The notes: a model not told the origin generated them from the letters alone. Shown: positions 26,714 through 35,919, numbered from the stretch's first letter. The stretch is 64,000 nt of DNA from Hyphomicrobiales bacterium (GCA_021775555.1 JAJFHP010000057.1:124001-188000), one strand, 5' to 3'. Program-made: numbers and translations.

Positions 26714-26828
26714 TTTTCTCAGTTCACAACCTCAGCTGTTCAATGGCTGATATTATGAGATCATGCAGACACGTATCATTGCTATCCGCCAACCAATTTG
26801 CAAAACGATTTAAGATACACGCATTACA

Positions 26829-27968
26829 GTGAACTCTTCAGCATCATCAAAGTCAAAAATACCGCTCTCGGTACCGGATCTTAGAGGGCGTGAGACCCAG
26901 ATGCTCGCGCAATGCATTAAGGAAAACTGGGTTTCCTCTGCCGGTCCACAAGTGGAGGAGTTCGAGCGAGCAGTGGCGCTGCTGACAGGAAGGGAGAACG
27001 CAGTAGCCGTTGTCAATGGGACAGCAGCTATACAATTGTCGCTGATAGCAGCAGGTGTGGGTCCTGGCGACCATGTCATTGTCCCCGATTGGACCTTCGC
27101 TGCTTCAGCCAATGCCGTAGCCCATGCTGGTGCCGTATCCCATTTTGTTGATGTGAGCGAAGATGACTGGGCGCTCGATGCTGAACTGACCCAAAAGGCG
27201 TTGGAAAGTGATCAGGGTATAAAGGCCGTGATCGCGGTTGATCCGCTTGGGCATGCCGCTCACATGGACCCTTTGCGCAGCCTTTGCGAACATTACTCCA
27301 TACCCCTCATCGAGGACGCCGCTGGCGCAATCGGCGGGTCCTATCATGGTAGGCCTTGCGGCAGTCTCGGCGATCTGTCGATGTTTTCCTTCAACGGAAA
27401 CAAAACCGTCACGACAGGCGGCGGTGGAATGGTTCTGACAGACGATGATGACATGGCGGGTCTGATCCGCCACGTTGCTACCCAGGCGCGCCCGGGAATT
27501 GACTATATTCACGACCGCATCGGCTATAATTACCGCATGACGAATATAGCCGCCGCGATTGGCCTCGCCCAACTTGAACGGCTGGACGAGATGGTAGAAT
27601 TCAAGTGCGCGATTGCATCGCGCTACGACGAAGCCTTCTCAGGCCGAAACGACATATGCCCCATGCCGCGGCCCACCCATTCCGATAGCGCATGCTGGTT
27701 GTATTCTGTCCGGCTACCGAGCGAAGCAGACGCCAAAAGCCTGGTCAATGCAATGGAGGATGGCGGCGTCGAGGCGCGGATTTTCTGGCGTTCATTGTCT
27801 TCCCAAACTCCATGGTGCGATGCGCCGAGGACCTTGAATGGAATGTCTGCCAGCCTGTCAGGAACTGTCGTGTCCCTGCCCAGTTCATCGTCTCTCGGGA
27901 AGGATGAGCAGGCCAGGGTAATCGAAGGTCTGAATAAATGGTCCGGATCCGGACTGCGAACTCAGTGA
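26829..27968 (+). CDS. legC: LegC-like sugar aminotransferase
   Basis: 379 residues from a GTG at 26829. DegT/DnrJ fold: VNGTAAIQLSL phosphate loop, IEDAAGAIGGSY (PLP Asp) and catalytic Lys192 in FSFNGNKTVTTGGGGM. ENWVSSAGPQVEEFE near residue 32 and the NGNKxxTTGGGG string mark the LegC/PglE branch, which aminates the 4-keto group of NDP-2-acetamido-2,6-dideoxy-4-keto-hexose. It is the first gene of the main rightward operon, after the operators and ops-like element. It overlaps the following acetyltransferase gene. The 4-keto substrate would be made by the LegB-like enzyme encoded at 61648-62655. Confidence 0.88.
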   Translation: MNSSASSKSKIPLSVPDLRGRETQMLAQCIKENWVSSAGPQVEEFERAVALLTGRENAVAVVNGTAAIQLSLIAAGVGPGDHVIVPDWTFAASANAVAHAGAVSHFVDVSEDDWALDAELTQKALESDQGIKAVIAVDPLGHAAHMDPLRSLCEHYSIPLIEDAAGAIGGSYHGRPCGSLGDLSMFSFNGNKTVTTGGGGMVLTDDDDMAGLIRHVATQARPGIDYIHDRIGYNYRMTNIAAAIGLAQLERLDEMVEFKCAIASRYDEAFSGRNDICPMPRPTHSDSACWLYSVRLPSEADAKSLVNAMEDGGVEARIFWRSLSSQTPWCDAPRTLNGMSASLSGTVVSLPSSSSLGKDEQARVIEGLNKWSGSGLRTQ

Positions 27969-28591
27969 CCGAAGATAGCAAATTTGCCATTTTCGGCACC
28001 GGCGGACATGCCACAGTCGTGATCGATCTTCTGAAATCCGCCGGGTTTAATATTCTGGGATCGATAGGTCCTGAAGAGCCGGACTTCCCCCCTTCCTTTT
28101 GCGACTATTTGGGTGGCGACGAGGTGCTGGAGACGCTTGACCCAAATACCACAAGCTTTGCCATCGGCATTGGCAGCATAGGCGATACATCATTACGCCG
28201 CCGCCTGTTTGATATGGCACGGACAAAAGGCTTCCCATTGCCTCCGATCCAACACGCAAGAGCAATTGTCGCGGGCGACGTAAATCTTAGTGATGGCGTT
28301 CAGGTCATGGCGGGGTCAGTGGTAAATCCGTTTGTGCGAATAGGCGAAAACGTCATCGTCAATACAGGCGCTATTGTCGAACACCACGCACAAATCGGAC
28401 AGGATGCCCATATCGCGCCCGGCGCCACCATCTGCGGAGAAGTCAAGATAGGGGCCCGCAGCCATATTGGCGCGGGAAGTACCGTGCTTCATGGTGTGAG
28501 CGTTGGTGAAGACGCAATGGTTGCTGCAGGATCCCTGGTCAATAGCGACGTTGGCGATAGCAAGACGGTCAAAGGGGTGCCCGCCCATTGA
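27965..28591 (+). CDS. legH: PglD/NeuD/LegH-like sugar N-acetyltransferase
   Basis: 208 residues from a GTG at 27965, which overlaps the upstream stop as GTGA; an ATG 27 bases earlier is also in frame. N-terminal PglD_N Rossmann-like domain (KFAIFGTGGHATVVIDLL, IGIGSIGDTSLRRRL) followed by a left-handed beta helix with hexapeptides (VNPFVRIGENVIVNTGAIVEHH, in turns; IGQDAHIAPGATICG; IGARSHIGAGSTVLHG). This is the architecture of PglD and LegH, which acetylate the 4-amino group. The His in VEHHAQIG is the likely general base. It links the aminotransferase (upstream) with the 2-epimerase and synthase encoded next. Confidence 0.9.
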   Translation: MTEDSKFAIFGTGGHATVVIDLLKSAGFNILGSIGPEEPDFPPSFCDYLGGDEVLETLDPNTTSFAIGIGSIGDTSLRRRLFDMARTKGFPLPPIQHARAIVAGDVNLSDGVQVMAGSVVNPFVRIGENVIVNTGAIVEHHAQIGQDAHIAPGATICGEVKIGARSHIGAGSTVLHGVSVGEDAMVAAGSLVNSDVGDSKTVKGVPAH

Positions 28592-29610
28592 CCTCCTCCG
28601 TGTGTATCATCGCTGAAGCGGGTGTGAACCACAATGGTAGTTTAGGCCGAGCCCTCGAAATGGTGGCATCGGCAGCGAATGCAGGCGCTGACTATGTAAA
28701 GTTCCAGGCTTTCAAGGCTGAAGAGCTCGCGGCCGCAGGTGCGCCGACGGCGGGCTATCAGGCAGACAACACCGGTAAAACCGATCAGATTTCATTGTTG
28801 AAGGGTCTGGAGCTGGAACGCGAAGAATTTGCAGCGATTGGCGATTGCTGTCGCTCAAACGCCATAGGCTTCATGGTGTCTGCATTCGATACAGATTACA
28901 TCGACGATTTTGTTTTAATGGGCCAGGATAGAATAAAAATTCCATCTGGCGAGATTACCAACAGGCCAATGCTCGAAGACGTGGCCAATTTTGGTCTGCC
29001 AGTTTTGCTCTCAACGGGAATGTCAACTCTGCAGGAGGTGGAGGACGCAGTAACCGCACTGAACACATCCGGGGCAAAGGATATCACATTGCTGCACTGC
29101 ACCTCCCTTTATCCAGCGCCCATGGACACGCTGAATCTGCTAGCAATCAAAACTATGGCGGAGCATTTCAGCCTGTCAGTGGGTTTTTCCGACCACAGTC
29201 TCGGTGGTCATGCGACCATTGCGGCTGTGGCCTTGGGAGCAACGGTCATAGAAAAGCATTTCACCTTGAACCGTACACTACCCGGGCCAGACCATCGCGC
29301 TTCTGTGGAGCCAGATGAACTGGCGGAAATGATCACTCATATACGTGACATATCCGTCGCCCTGGGTGATGGAGAAAAAAGGCCCATGCCAGGCGAATTG
29401 GAAACATCACAAAAAGTGAGGCGCAGCTGGCATGCATCTCGGGATCTGGCTGCGGGCACGGTTTTGACCGATGAGGACATGGTCCTGAAGCGCCCTGCAG
29501 ATGGGATAACCCCCGCGGTTTCTCTTGTTGGTAGAAGATTGCTCCAGTCAGTTGTTGTGGAAGAGCCCATTCGGGAGGTGGATATCGACGCTGCTGATTC
29601 CTGCGCATGA
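28588..29610 (+). CDS. legI: LegI-like N,N'-diacetyllegionaminic acid synthase (NeuB family)
   Basis: 340 residues from a TTG at 28588 that overlaps the previous stop as TTGA. Barrel: VCIIAEAGVNHNGSLGRALE, ADYVKFQAFKAEEL, RIKIPSGEITNRPML, TLLHCTSLYPAPMDTLNL, VGFSDHSLGGHA, VIEKHFTLNRTLPGPDHRAS; then the C-terminal SAF domain (SRDLAAGTVLTDEDMVLKRP). All are canonical NeuB/LegI motifs for condensing PEP with 2,4-diacetamido-2,4,6-trideoxymannose (or ManNAc). Its neighbours LegC, LegH and LegG types favour legionaminic over N-acetylneuraminic acid. Encoded in the same translationally coupled run. Length and motifs are normal. Confidence 0.9.
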   Translation: MTSSVCIIAEAGVNHNGSLGRALEMVASAANAGADYVKFQAFKAEELAAAGAPTAGYQADNTGKTDQISLLKGLELEREEFAAIGDCCRSNAIGFMVSAFDTDYIDDFVLMGQDRIKIPSGEITNRPMLEDVANFGLPVLLSTGMSTLQEVEDAVTALNTSGAKDITLLHCTSLYPAPMDTLNLLAIKTMAEHFSLSVGFSDHSLGGHATIAAVALGATVIEKHFTLNRTLPGPDHRASVEPDELAEMITHIRDISVALGDGEKRPMPGELETSQKVRRSWHASRDLAAGTVLTDEDMVLKRPADGITPAVSLVGRRLLQSVVVEEPIREVDIDAADSCA

Positions 29611-30785
29611 TCAATAGGTGTTTCCAGATTGCCGTTGTTTCGGGGACACGGGCTGACTATGGATTGTTGAACCCGGTAATCAAACGCATCGACGAGGCTC
29701 CTGACCTCGAGCTGCAACTCATACTCTCTGCCATGCATTTATCTCCGGAGTTTGGATATACGGCTCAAGATGCAGAGGCTGACGGCTTCGAAATTGCTGC
29801 TCGTGTAGAGATGTTGTTGTCGAGCGACACGCCCGTTGGAGTTGCCAAATCAACAGGGCTCGGGATAATTGGTTTCGCCGATGCCTTTGAGGGGCTCAAA
29901 CCGGACATTGTTGTTTGTCTGGGTGATCGTTCTGAACTCTTGGCGGCGGCAACTGCTGCGATGATGCATCGACTGCCGATTGCTCATATCCATGGCGGTG
30001 AAGCTACAGAAGCCGCGATTGATGAAGCTATTAGGCACTCAGTTACCAAGATGTCTTTTCTGCATTTCACATCAACGGACCCGTATCGTCAGCGTGTTAT
30101 TCAGTTGGGTGAAAGCCCCGACCGGGTTTTCAATGTCGGGGCGCTGTCTGTGGAAAATGCACAGACCATCCCCCTCATGGACCTTTCGGAATTTGAGAGC
30201 AGCCTAGATATAGTGGTAGAACGACCATTTTTCATGGTGTCTTTTCATCCGGTGACTCTGGAGGGTGAACAAAGCAAGCCGCAGGTTGAAGCACTAATCA
30301 GAGCGATCAGTGAATGGCCCGACGCGACCTGCGTTGTCACATTTCCAAATGCTGATATTGAGAACAGCGCGATCAGCAGGAAAATGCGAAAGTTCTGTGC
30401 TGAAAAGCCGTCGCATCGCCGGTTTGTGGCATCCCTTGGCCAACAGCGCTACATGAGCGGTATGGCGCTGGCCGACATTGTGATTGGGAATTCCTCGAGC
30501 GGGTTGTTGGAGGCGCCATTGTTTGGAACACCCACAGTTGACATTGGCGATCGGCAACGGGGGAGGGTACGACCTCCATCGGTTGTTCACTGTGGGGCTG
30601 ACTATGAAGCTATCTTGGAGGCGATGCGTCGGGCACTTGAACCGGAGATGCAGAAGGTGGCGGCACGACGGGATCATCCCTACGGTGATGGACAAACATC
30701 ACAAAGGATTGTGGAGGAGATCCGTAGTGCGCTGGTACATGGGATTAATCTCAAAAAATCATTCCACACCTTAGAAAAACACTGA
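29607..30785 (+). CDS. legG: LegG/NeuC-like hydrolysing UDP(GDP)-sugar 2-epimerase
   Basis: 392 residues from an ATG that overlaps the upstream stop (ATGA). GT-B-like fold typical of UDP-GlcNAc 2-epimerases: VVSGTRADYGLLNPVI, VVCLGDRSELLAAATAAMM, IAHIHGGEATEAAIDEAIRH, SFHPVTLE and VIGNSSSGLLEAP. The RADYGLL start and HGGE...IDExIRHxxTK strings belong to the hydrolysing NeuC/LegG enzymes that release the 2-epimerised free sugar. With LegC/LegH upstream, the substrate should be NDP-2,4-diacetamido-2,4,6-trideoxyglucose. An 114-base gap without a visible gene follows. Confidence 0.9.
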   Translation: MINRCFQIAVVSGTRADYGLLNPVIKRIDEAPDLELQLILSAMHLSPEFGYTAQDAEADGFEIAARVEMLLSSDTPVGVAKSTGLGIIGFADAFEGLKPDIVVCLGDRSELLAAATAAMMHRLPIAHIHGGEATEAAIDEAIRHSVTKMSFLHFTSTDPYRQRVIQLGESPDRVFNVGALSVENAQTIPLMDLSEFESSLDIVVERPFFMVSFHPVTLEGEQSKPQVEALIRAISEWPDATCVVTFPNADIENSAISRKMRKFCAEKPSHRRFVASLGQQRYMSGMALADIVIGNSSSGLLEAPLFGTPTVDIGDRQRGRVRPPSVVHCGADYEAILEAMRRALEPEMQKVAARRDHPYGDGQTSQRIVEEIRSALVHGINLKKSFHTLEKH

Positions 30786-30899
30786 TGAGACATTTCGGGC
30801 TAGGAGTTCATACTGACAGCAAAATCACCTGTTTATAGATGGCTACTGATACAAGGTTTCATACCCATTCGAGTGAAATTGTGCTGGAAGGAGGTAGTG

Positions 30900-31712
30900 A
30901 TGTCATCCCTTGACTCAACAATGCCCGTGGATGACCGGCATTTGGTCACCTATTCCTCTCTGATGGAAGACCTTGATCGTGCGGGAATCAAGAAAGGTGA
31001 TGTCGTATTAGTTCATACATCTCTCAGCGCCTTGGGCTTCGTTGTTGGTGCTGCGCGCACCGTAATTGAGGCTGTTTTAGAGTCTGTGGGGCATACCGGA
31101 ACGGTAATGATGCCAACCTATTCCGGAGAGTTATCAAATCCAGCCGAATGGCGCTACCCGCCAGTGCGTAAGGAATGGATCAAAACTATACGGACGGAAA
31201 TGCAAGCTTATGATCCGCTCAAGACCCCGACGCGCGGGATGGGGGCTGTTGCTGAGTTGTTTCGCCATTGGCCAGGAGCAATACGAAGTTCCCACCCGCA
31301 GTCATCCTTCACGGCAATTGGAGCACAGGCTGAGTTTCTTGTCGGCGATCATCCACTCGATATCAGGTTCGGTCTCTCATCGCCGCTTGGGAAGTTGCGT
31401 GAAATCGACGGCACCTCTCTGTTGCTCGGCGCGCCGCCGCAGACCTGCTCCCTATATTACCTTAGCCAACACGAACTCGAAGATAAGCTGGAAGTGCGGA
31501 AATCAACTCCCATGATGATTGATGGCGTTAAAAAATGGGTTGACTACCGGGACATCGAATATCCCAATCATTGGTTCAATGATGTGACACGCTATCTTGT
31601 CGATGCCGGGATCGTCAAAAAGACGTTGCTGGGGGCAGCCGACTGCTACCTCCTGCCGGCCCGCAAGACCATTGCCAGTGTCGTCGACTGGCGGCGCAAA
31701 CAGGGTGTTTAG
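30900..31712 (+). CDS. AAC(3)-family N-acetyltransferase
   Basis: 270 residues from the ATG at 30900, chosen because a GGAGG site lies 6 bases before it. Family signatures: GDVVLVHTSLSALGFVVGAA near residue 34, GTVMMPTYSG, TRGMGAVAELFRHWPGAIRS, SHPQSSFTAIGAQAE and LLLGAPPQTCSLYYLSQHE. The fold is that of aminoglycoside 3-N-acetyltransferases, but members inside glycan loci are thought to acetylate amino sugars. Here it lies between the 2-epimerase and the CMP-sugar synthetase of the legionaminic-type pathway, so acetylation or another N-acylation of the nonulosonate or its precursor is the likely job. I would not read it as a resistance gene. Confidence 0.87.
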   Translation: MSSLDSTMPVDDRHLVTYSSLMEDLDRAGIKKGDVVLVHTSLSALGFVVGAARTVIEAVLESVGHTGTVMMPTYSGELSNPAEWRYPPVRKEWIKTIRTEMQAYDPLKTPTRGMGAVAELFRHWPGAIRSSHPQSSFTAIGAQAEFLVGDHPLDIRFGLSSPLGKLREIDGTSLLLGAPPQTCSLYYLSQHELEDKLEVRKSTPMMIDGVKKWVDYRDIEYPNHWFNDVTRYLVDAGIVKKTLLGAADCYLLPARKTIASVVDWRRKQGV

Positions 31713-31969
31713 ATGAGAATGGACGCACGGCTCACCAATTCTTTTGCTGTAAGACCACAGATGACGCCGGTCAGGAAGTCCACAAACGCCACATTTTGTG
31801 AGAAGAAGTCGTAGCACTTGTGCGCCGTCGCGATGAGGAAAAAAGTGGAAATATTTCCAGGAAATTTTTGAAATCACCAACAGCTTCTGTTTCCCCCATT
31901 TTTGGAAGAAAACCAATGAGCTATGGCGGTTACAGCACAAGGTAAAGAACCTGTCGTCCGACTAGAACT

Positions 31970-32695
31970 ATGCCCAGCCCTGACATTCTCATTATAGTGC
32001 CCGCTCGTGGAGGCTCCAAAAGATTGCCTGGCAAGAATTTGAACTGTCTCGCCGGGAAAACGCTTCTGCAGCATACTGCTGATGCCGTTGTATCAGCAGG
32101 CTTGAATGCGCCGGTGCTGTTGAGCACGGATGATGATTTTATGGCTGAGGAGGGCGAGCGTCTTGGGTGGCTCGTACCCTTCAGGCGACCCGCTGAGTTG
32201 TCAACGGACTTAGCCCCTATGATTGGTGTCGTGTTGCATGCTCTGGACTGGTACCGCGATACCAATGGTGATGATCCCGACAGCGTCATGTTGTTGCAAC
32301 CGACATCTCCGTTGCGGGGAAGCGCATGTTTGACCGAGGCGACGCAACTGCTGAGAACACATGATGCCATCGATGGCGTAATAGGCATGCAAGCGCTTAA
32401 CTTGCCGCTTTCGAAACTCTTTCATGCCGGTCCCGACGGGGTGGCCGTGCCCGTCTCGGACGATGATCGTCGACCCGTTTATGTTCCCAACGGGGCGCTG
32501 TATCTGGGTCGCGTAAAGGCAATCCGTAAAGAGCGTACGCTTTACATGAGCAGGATTCTGCCATTTGTCTTCGATGCCGCTAGGTCAATCGATATAGACA
32601 CACAGGCTGACTGGTCGCTTGCAGCTGCTTTGCTGGCAGCTGGCTTGCCACCTGATCAGACTGATTTTTCTCCGGTGCCTACACAAGAAGAGTAG
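31970..32695 (+). CDS. legF: LegF/NeuA-like CMP-nonulosonate cytidylyltransferase
   Basis: 241 residues. The CTP-binding motif IIVPARGGSKRLPGKN is at residues 8-23, followed by LLQPTSPLR, VYVPNGALYLG and the metal-binding IDIDTQADWSLA near the C-terminus. All match acylneuraminate cytidylyltransferases, which activate the nonulosonic acid with CTP before transfer. Context with LegI and LegG types points to CMP-legionaminate. A 257-base stretch before it holds no supported gene, so it may have its own start of transcription or just read-through. Confidence 0.92.
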   Translation: MPSPDILIIVPARGGSKRLPGKNLNCLAGKTLLQHTADAVVSAGLNAPVLLSTDDDFMAEEGERLGWLVPFRRPAELSTDLAPMIGVVLHALDWYRDTNGDDPDSVMLLQPTSPLRGSACLTEATQLLRTHDAIDGVIGMQALNLPLSKLFHAGPDGVAVPVSDDDRRPVYVPNGALYLGRVKAIRKERTLYMSRILPFVFDAARSIDIDTQADWSLAAALLAAGLPPDQTDFSPVPTQEE

Positions 32696-32740
32696 GGTCC
32701 ATAATTTCCAAGCATGTTCACATAAAAGTTGTGCGAAATC

Positions 32741-34225
32741 ATGGTAATTGATCGCATTCTACTGACCGCTCATTCCCAGTTCCGGGGCCTCCAGATGGGA
32801 CTGGCAAAGCGTCTCAAGGCGGAGCATGGCTCGCGGATCTACATCTATTGCGCCACTGAACAGGAGAAGACTCACTGGGAAAAGGGCGGTGATGTTTTCG
32901 CCGAAGTGCTGGTGAGCAGAACACTCTACGATACGGCGCGCCAGCCCGTGACAGATCCTGGTGACCTGCTGAAACGGGCGCGTAAATACGAAACGGAGTT
33001 GGGCACAACAATTAATGAACTGGCCATTACCGACCGGCATCTTGGTCGAGGCTATGCACTTGGCGGATTTCATCATCCGCGTTCACAGATATCCGAGCGC
33101 ACCAGCTATCACCAGATGGTTGCAGCCTTTGTCAGCGAAATTGAATACTGGGCCAAGGAATTTGACGAGAAATCACCAACACTGGTTCTCGGCTATAGCA
33201 AGGTGCAGGCTCTTACGGCCCGTCAGCGCGCTGTGCCATACAGGCTGCTGGCCGGTTCTAGGTACAAGACCTTTTATCAATGGTCCGATAATGAATATCT
33301 TGAGAACCCCCGCGTCAAAGAAGAGTTCGACCGTATTGAAGGCACGGAAACCGATGAAATAACCGTCATCAAGGAGCCTTACCAAGCACATATGGATATA
33401 CGCGCCAATTTTATCAATGAGGTGCGCCTCCTGCCAATTCTGAAATACAGCCTTCGTACCATTCTGCAATTTTACTATTGGAAACTTCGCAGATACGAGA
33501 AGGCCCGGGGTTATTTTCTTTCAGACCGGCTCCGTTATCCGTGGAGCAGGCGTTCAGATACTCTAAAACTTAGCGGGAAGATGACCAGGACACTTTCCTC
33601 TCTGGAGGGTCAGCCCTTCGTGTACTACCCGCTTCATACGGAACCCGAGATGGCACTCCAGTGCCTGTCGCCTGAATACTTTTATCAATTGTCCTGCATT
33701 GCTGCTTTGTCACGCGATCTGCCCGCAGGTGTACTTCTCGCCGTAAAGGAAACATTCCAGGCGACCGGGCGCAGGCCGCGCGACTTTTATGAGCAGATCT
33801 TGGAATTCAAGAATGTCGTGATGCTCGAGATGATGGAGTTTGGCCCGAATGTGATCAGGGCTTGCGATGCGGTAGCCACTATTACAGGAACGGCAGGTTT
33901 TGAAGCCTCGGTCATGGGTAAGCCGGTTATCGCCTTCGGCCAGCACAATCTCTATAATTTTCTCGACTCAGTATCGGTCGTGACGGAAGAGTCTCAGCTG
34001 AAGGGTTATCTTGCCAAGGTGCTTGCTGGTGATTTTGACCAGGCCAAAGCAGTCCGGGATGGCAATCGCTATCTAAATGCGGTGGTGCAATGCTCATTCG
34101 ATCTGCAAGGTTATGATATCACTGCACCGGATCGTATTACTGATGAGCTCAATGAAACTCTTTATCGTGCTCTCTTTGCATCGCTTCCGGAAATCGATGC
34201 CGATGCGAAACAGGTGCAACTTTGA
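32741..34225 (+). CDS. Capsule-type glycosyltransferase-like protein, 494 aa
   Basis: 494 residues from the ATG at 32741. No signal peptide or clear membrane helix. The N-terminal half starts DRILLTAHSQFRGLQMGLAKRL, and the C-terminal half contains FVYYPLHTEPEMALQCLSPEY, LPAGVLLAVKETFQATG, and ACDAVATITGTAGFEASVMGKPVIAFG. That last motif (T-G-T-x-G-x-E-A) is the nucleotide-sugar-binding end of capsule and Kdo-type GT-B enzymes (Capsule_synth-like). I infer a glycosyltransferase, perhaps the one using CMP-Leg made by the gene before it. An alternative GTG start lies 12 bases upstream. Donor and acceptor are unknown. Confidence 0.72.
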   Translation: MVIDRILLTAHSQFRGLQMGLAKRLKAEHGSRIYIYCATEQEKTHWEKGGDVFAEVLVSRTLYDTARQPVTDPGDLLKRARKYETELGTTINELAITDRHLGRGYALGGFHHPRSQISERTSYHQMVAAFVSEIEYWAKEFDEKSPTLVLGYSKVQALTARQRAVPYRLLAGSRYKTFYQWSDNEYLENPRVKEEFDRIEGTETDEITVIKEPYQAHMDIRANFINEVRLLPILKYSLRTILQFYYWKLRRYEKARGYFLSDRLRYPWSRRSDTLKLSGKMTRTLSSLEGQPFVYYPLHTEPEMALQCLSPEYFYQLSCIAALSRDLPAGVLLAVKETFQATGRRPRDFYEQILEFKNVVMLEMMEFGPNVIRACDAVATITGTAGFEASVMGKPVIAFGQHNLYNFLDSVSVVTEESQLKGYLAKVLAGDFDQAKAVRDGNRYLNAVVQCSFDLQGYDITAPDRITDELNETLYRALFASLPEIDADAKQVQL

Positions 34226-34230
34226 CGAGG

Positions 34231-34832
34231 TGCCAGCGTTTGCCACCCGACCAGAAAGATCCTGATCCCATTCTTCAATTCGATGACCCCGATTTGTGTA
34301 ATCGGCCTCGCTTTCGGCAGAAGTTGCTTGAGTCACTGGGGTAAGAGATTTTTGACAAATGTTCAACCGAGCTGGTTGCAGAGATATTCGAGGGAACGGA
34401 CACGCCTGACTATGCAACTTTGTGAACGCTGTGGACCAACGGATCAAGTCCGGAAATCTGCCCCCGGACGACCATGACAGATTGACAGAAATTTTAGATG
34501 ACTGAACTGTTATTCATGAGAATAACAGTTCGGATTATTGCCCCAAATATGAAAATGGTGTGCACGACTATCTCAAGTTCATCAAATTTGGCTATGGACG
34601 TGCCAGCGCCCGTGCATCGAAGGATATTCGTGGTGGCCATATGAGCAGTCGCGAAGGTATAGAGATGGTCAGCAAATATGATCATGTGCGGTCATCCGAT
34701 CTTTATCAATGGCACGACTATGTTGGGCGGGACGAAGCTTGGTTTGACACAATCAGCAATAGCTTCCGTGAACCACGTGCCTGGGTTCAAGACAGCCAGA
34801 AAAACTGGTTGAAACGCAACTTTTGGGACTAG
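34231..34832 (+). pseudogene. Relic of a WbpG/PseA-type N-acetyl sugar amidotransferase
   Basis: The 3' part, open from about 34506 to the stop at 34832, encodes YENGVHDYLKFIKFGYGRAS, then ASKDIRGGHMSSREGIEMV, KYDHVRSSDLYQWHDYVG and EPRAWVQDSQKNWLKRNFWD. This is the C-terminal region of WbpG/PseA amidotransferases, and no complete start precedes it. In another frame, 34231-34341 encodes a decayed N-terminus, CQRLPPDQKDP...LQFDDPDLCN, resembling the family's C-x-x-C...FDxxGVCN start but with lost cysteines, and then a stop. The catalytic PP-loop middle (about 250 residues) is absent. An internal deletion with frame loss explains both pieces. The partners HisH and HisF are also not in the window. 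Confidence 0.68.
34504..34531. repeat. 28-base perfect hairpin repeat, 12-bp arms
   Basis: GAACTGTTATTC and its exact reverse complement flank the loop ATGA. It lies at the inner edge of the surviving 3' part of the amidotransferase relic. No T-run follows. It could be a deletion or insertion scar, or a transcription element. Confidence 0.6.
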
Positions 34833-34852
34833 AGAGACTGGTTCGGAGACAT

Positions 34853-35905
34853 ATGGTGGAGTCGATCAAAGATTTATCCGGGTATTCAATTGGACCTCAA
34901 ACGCCAATCCGGGTGCTTCTCGAACAGTTGAACCGGTCTGAACACCTGTTCCAGATTGTTGTGGGTGACAACGGTCAGTTACTCGGGACTGTTACGGACG
35001 GCGATATCCGACGTTCAATTTTGAGTGGTGCAACACTCGATTCGCCGACAAGTGTCTGTATGCAGAATGAGCCAATAGTCGGTGAGGTCGGCCGAGAGCG
35101 TGAAAACCGTAAGAAACTGGTTGGACTGGGCAGTACTCGAGCATTACTGCCTATTGTGGATACATCAAATGTAGTCCGTGAGATTCTCGCAGCCAATCGT
35201 GGGGCGGACTCCGGAATGGCTCTGGTAATGGCCGGGGGTATGGGGAAACGTCTTGGCAAGCGCACACGCGATACGCCAAAGCCGCTACTTGATGTTGGCG
35301 GAAAGCCAATTCTTGATCATGTTCTCTCGGCACTGGAAGACGCCAACTTCGACGATGTCTATATTTCGCTTCACTATCTTGCGTCGCAGATTAGTGAATT
35401 TGTTACAGAGCGAGATAGCAAGTGCCGAATTCATACTCTGGAAGAGGATGCGCCACTCGGTACGGCGGGGGCGCTCGGCCTAATGCCACCGGACTTGTCA
35501 GGTCCGGTACTTGTCGTAAACGGTGATGTGATTACCAGAGTTGATTTTGCTCGGGTGCATGATTTCCACGTACGGCATGGCTTGGACGGGACGATTTGCG
35601 TAGCGCGTTACGATGTTGATGTGCCGTTTGGGGTCGTGGAATACGGCGAAGACGGACTTTTCCAGGATATCAAGGAAAAACCCTGTATCAGCAACTTTAT
35701 TGCAGCGGGCGTTTACTACCTATCACCAGAGTTCAGGGCTCTGGTCTCAAAAAGCAAGCCTATGGATATGCCAGACCTTCTTAGGTTAGGGCGTCAGATT
35801 GGTCTTCGAGTTGGTCTCTTTCCCATACACGAATACTGGACTGATGTTGGGCATCCGGGTGATTTGGAACTGGCTCAGCGCGACCATGAGGGACGGGCTG
35901 GTTAA
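34853..35905 (+). CDS. ptmE: PtmE-like nucleotidyltransferase with N-terminal CBS domains
   Basis: 350 residues from the ATG at 34853, with GGAG 9 bases upstream; a TTG at 34823 inside the relic is less likely. Residues 1-115 carry a CBS pair (VVGDNGQLLGTVTDGDIRRSIL). Residues 120 onward are a nucleotidyltransferase: ALVMAGGMGKRLGKRTRDTPKPLL, split here as AGGMGKRLGKRTRDTPKPLL with the activating Lys, then VVNGDVITRVDF (metal Asp) and YWTDVGHPGDLELA. This fused form matches PtmE of Campylobacter, which makes GDP-glucosamine for the GDP-legionaminic pathway. Hence the sugar nucleotide used by LegB/C/H/G here is probably GDP-linked. Confidence 0.85.
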   Translation: MVESIKDLSGYSIGPQTPIRVLLEQLNRSEHLFQIVVGDNGQLLGTVTDGDIRRSILSGATLDSPTSVCMQNEPIVGEVGRERENRKKLVGLGSTRALLPIVDTSNVVREILAANRGADSGMALVMAGGMGKRLGKRTRDTPKPLLDVGGKPILDHVLSALEDANFDDVYISLHYLASQISEFVTERDSKCRIHTLEEDAPLGTAGALGLMPPDLSGPVLVVNGDVITRVDFARVHDFHVRHGLDGTICVARYDVDVPFGVVEYGEDGLFQDIKEKPCISNFIAAGVYYLSPEFRALVSKSKPMDMPDLLRLGRQIGLRVGLFPIHEYWTDVGHPGDLELAQRDHEGRAG

Positions 35906-35919
35906 GGCTAAGTTTCTAA

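Noticed and set aside
30900-31712. Antibiotic-resistance reading of the AAC(3)-family gene
   Set aside because: Its placement between 2-epimerase and CMP-sugar synthetase genes points to amino-sugar acylation, and no mobile element is near.
31846-31859. Perfect 14-base palindrome TGGAAATATTTCCA in the gap before legF
   Set aside because: Single copy, AT-rich and not near a recognisable promoter; a chance palindrome is as likely as a site.
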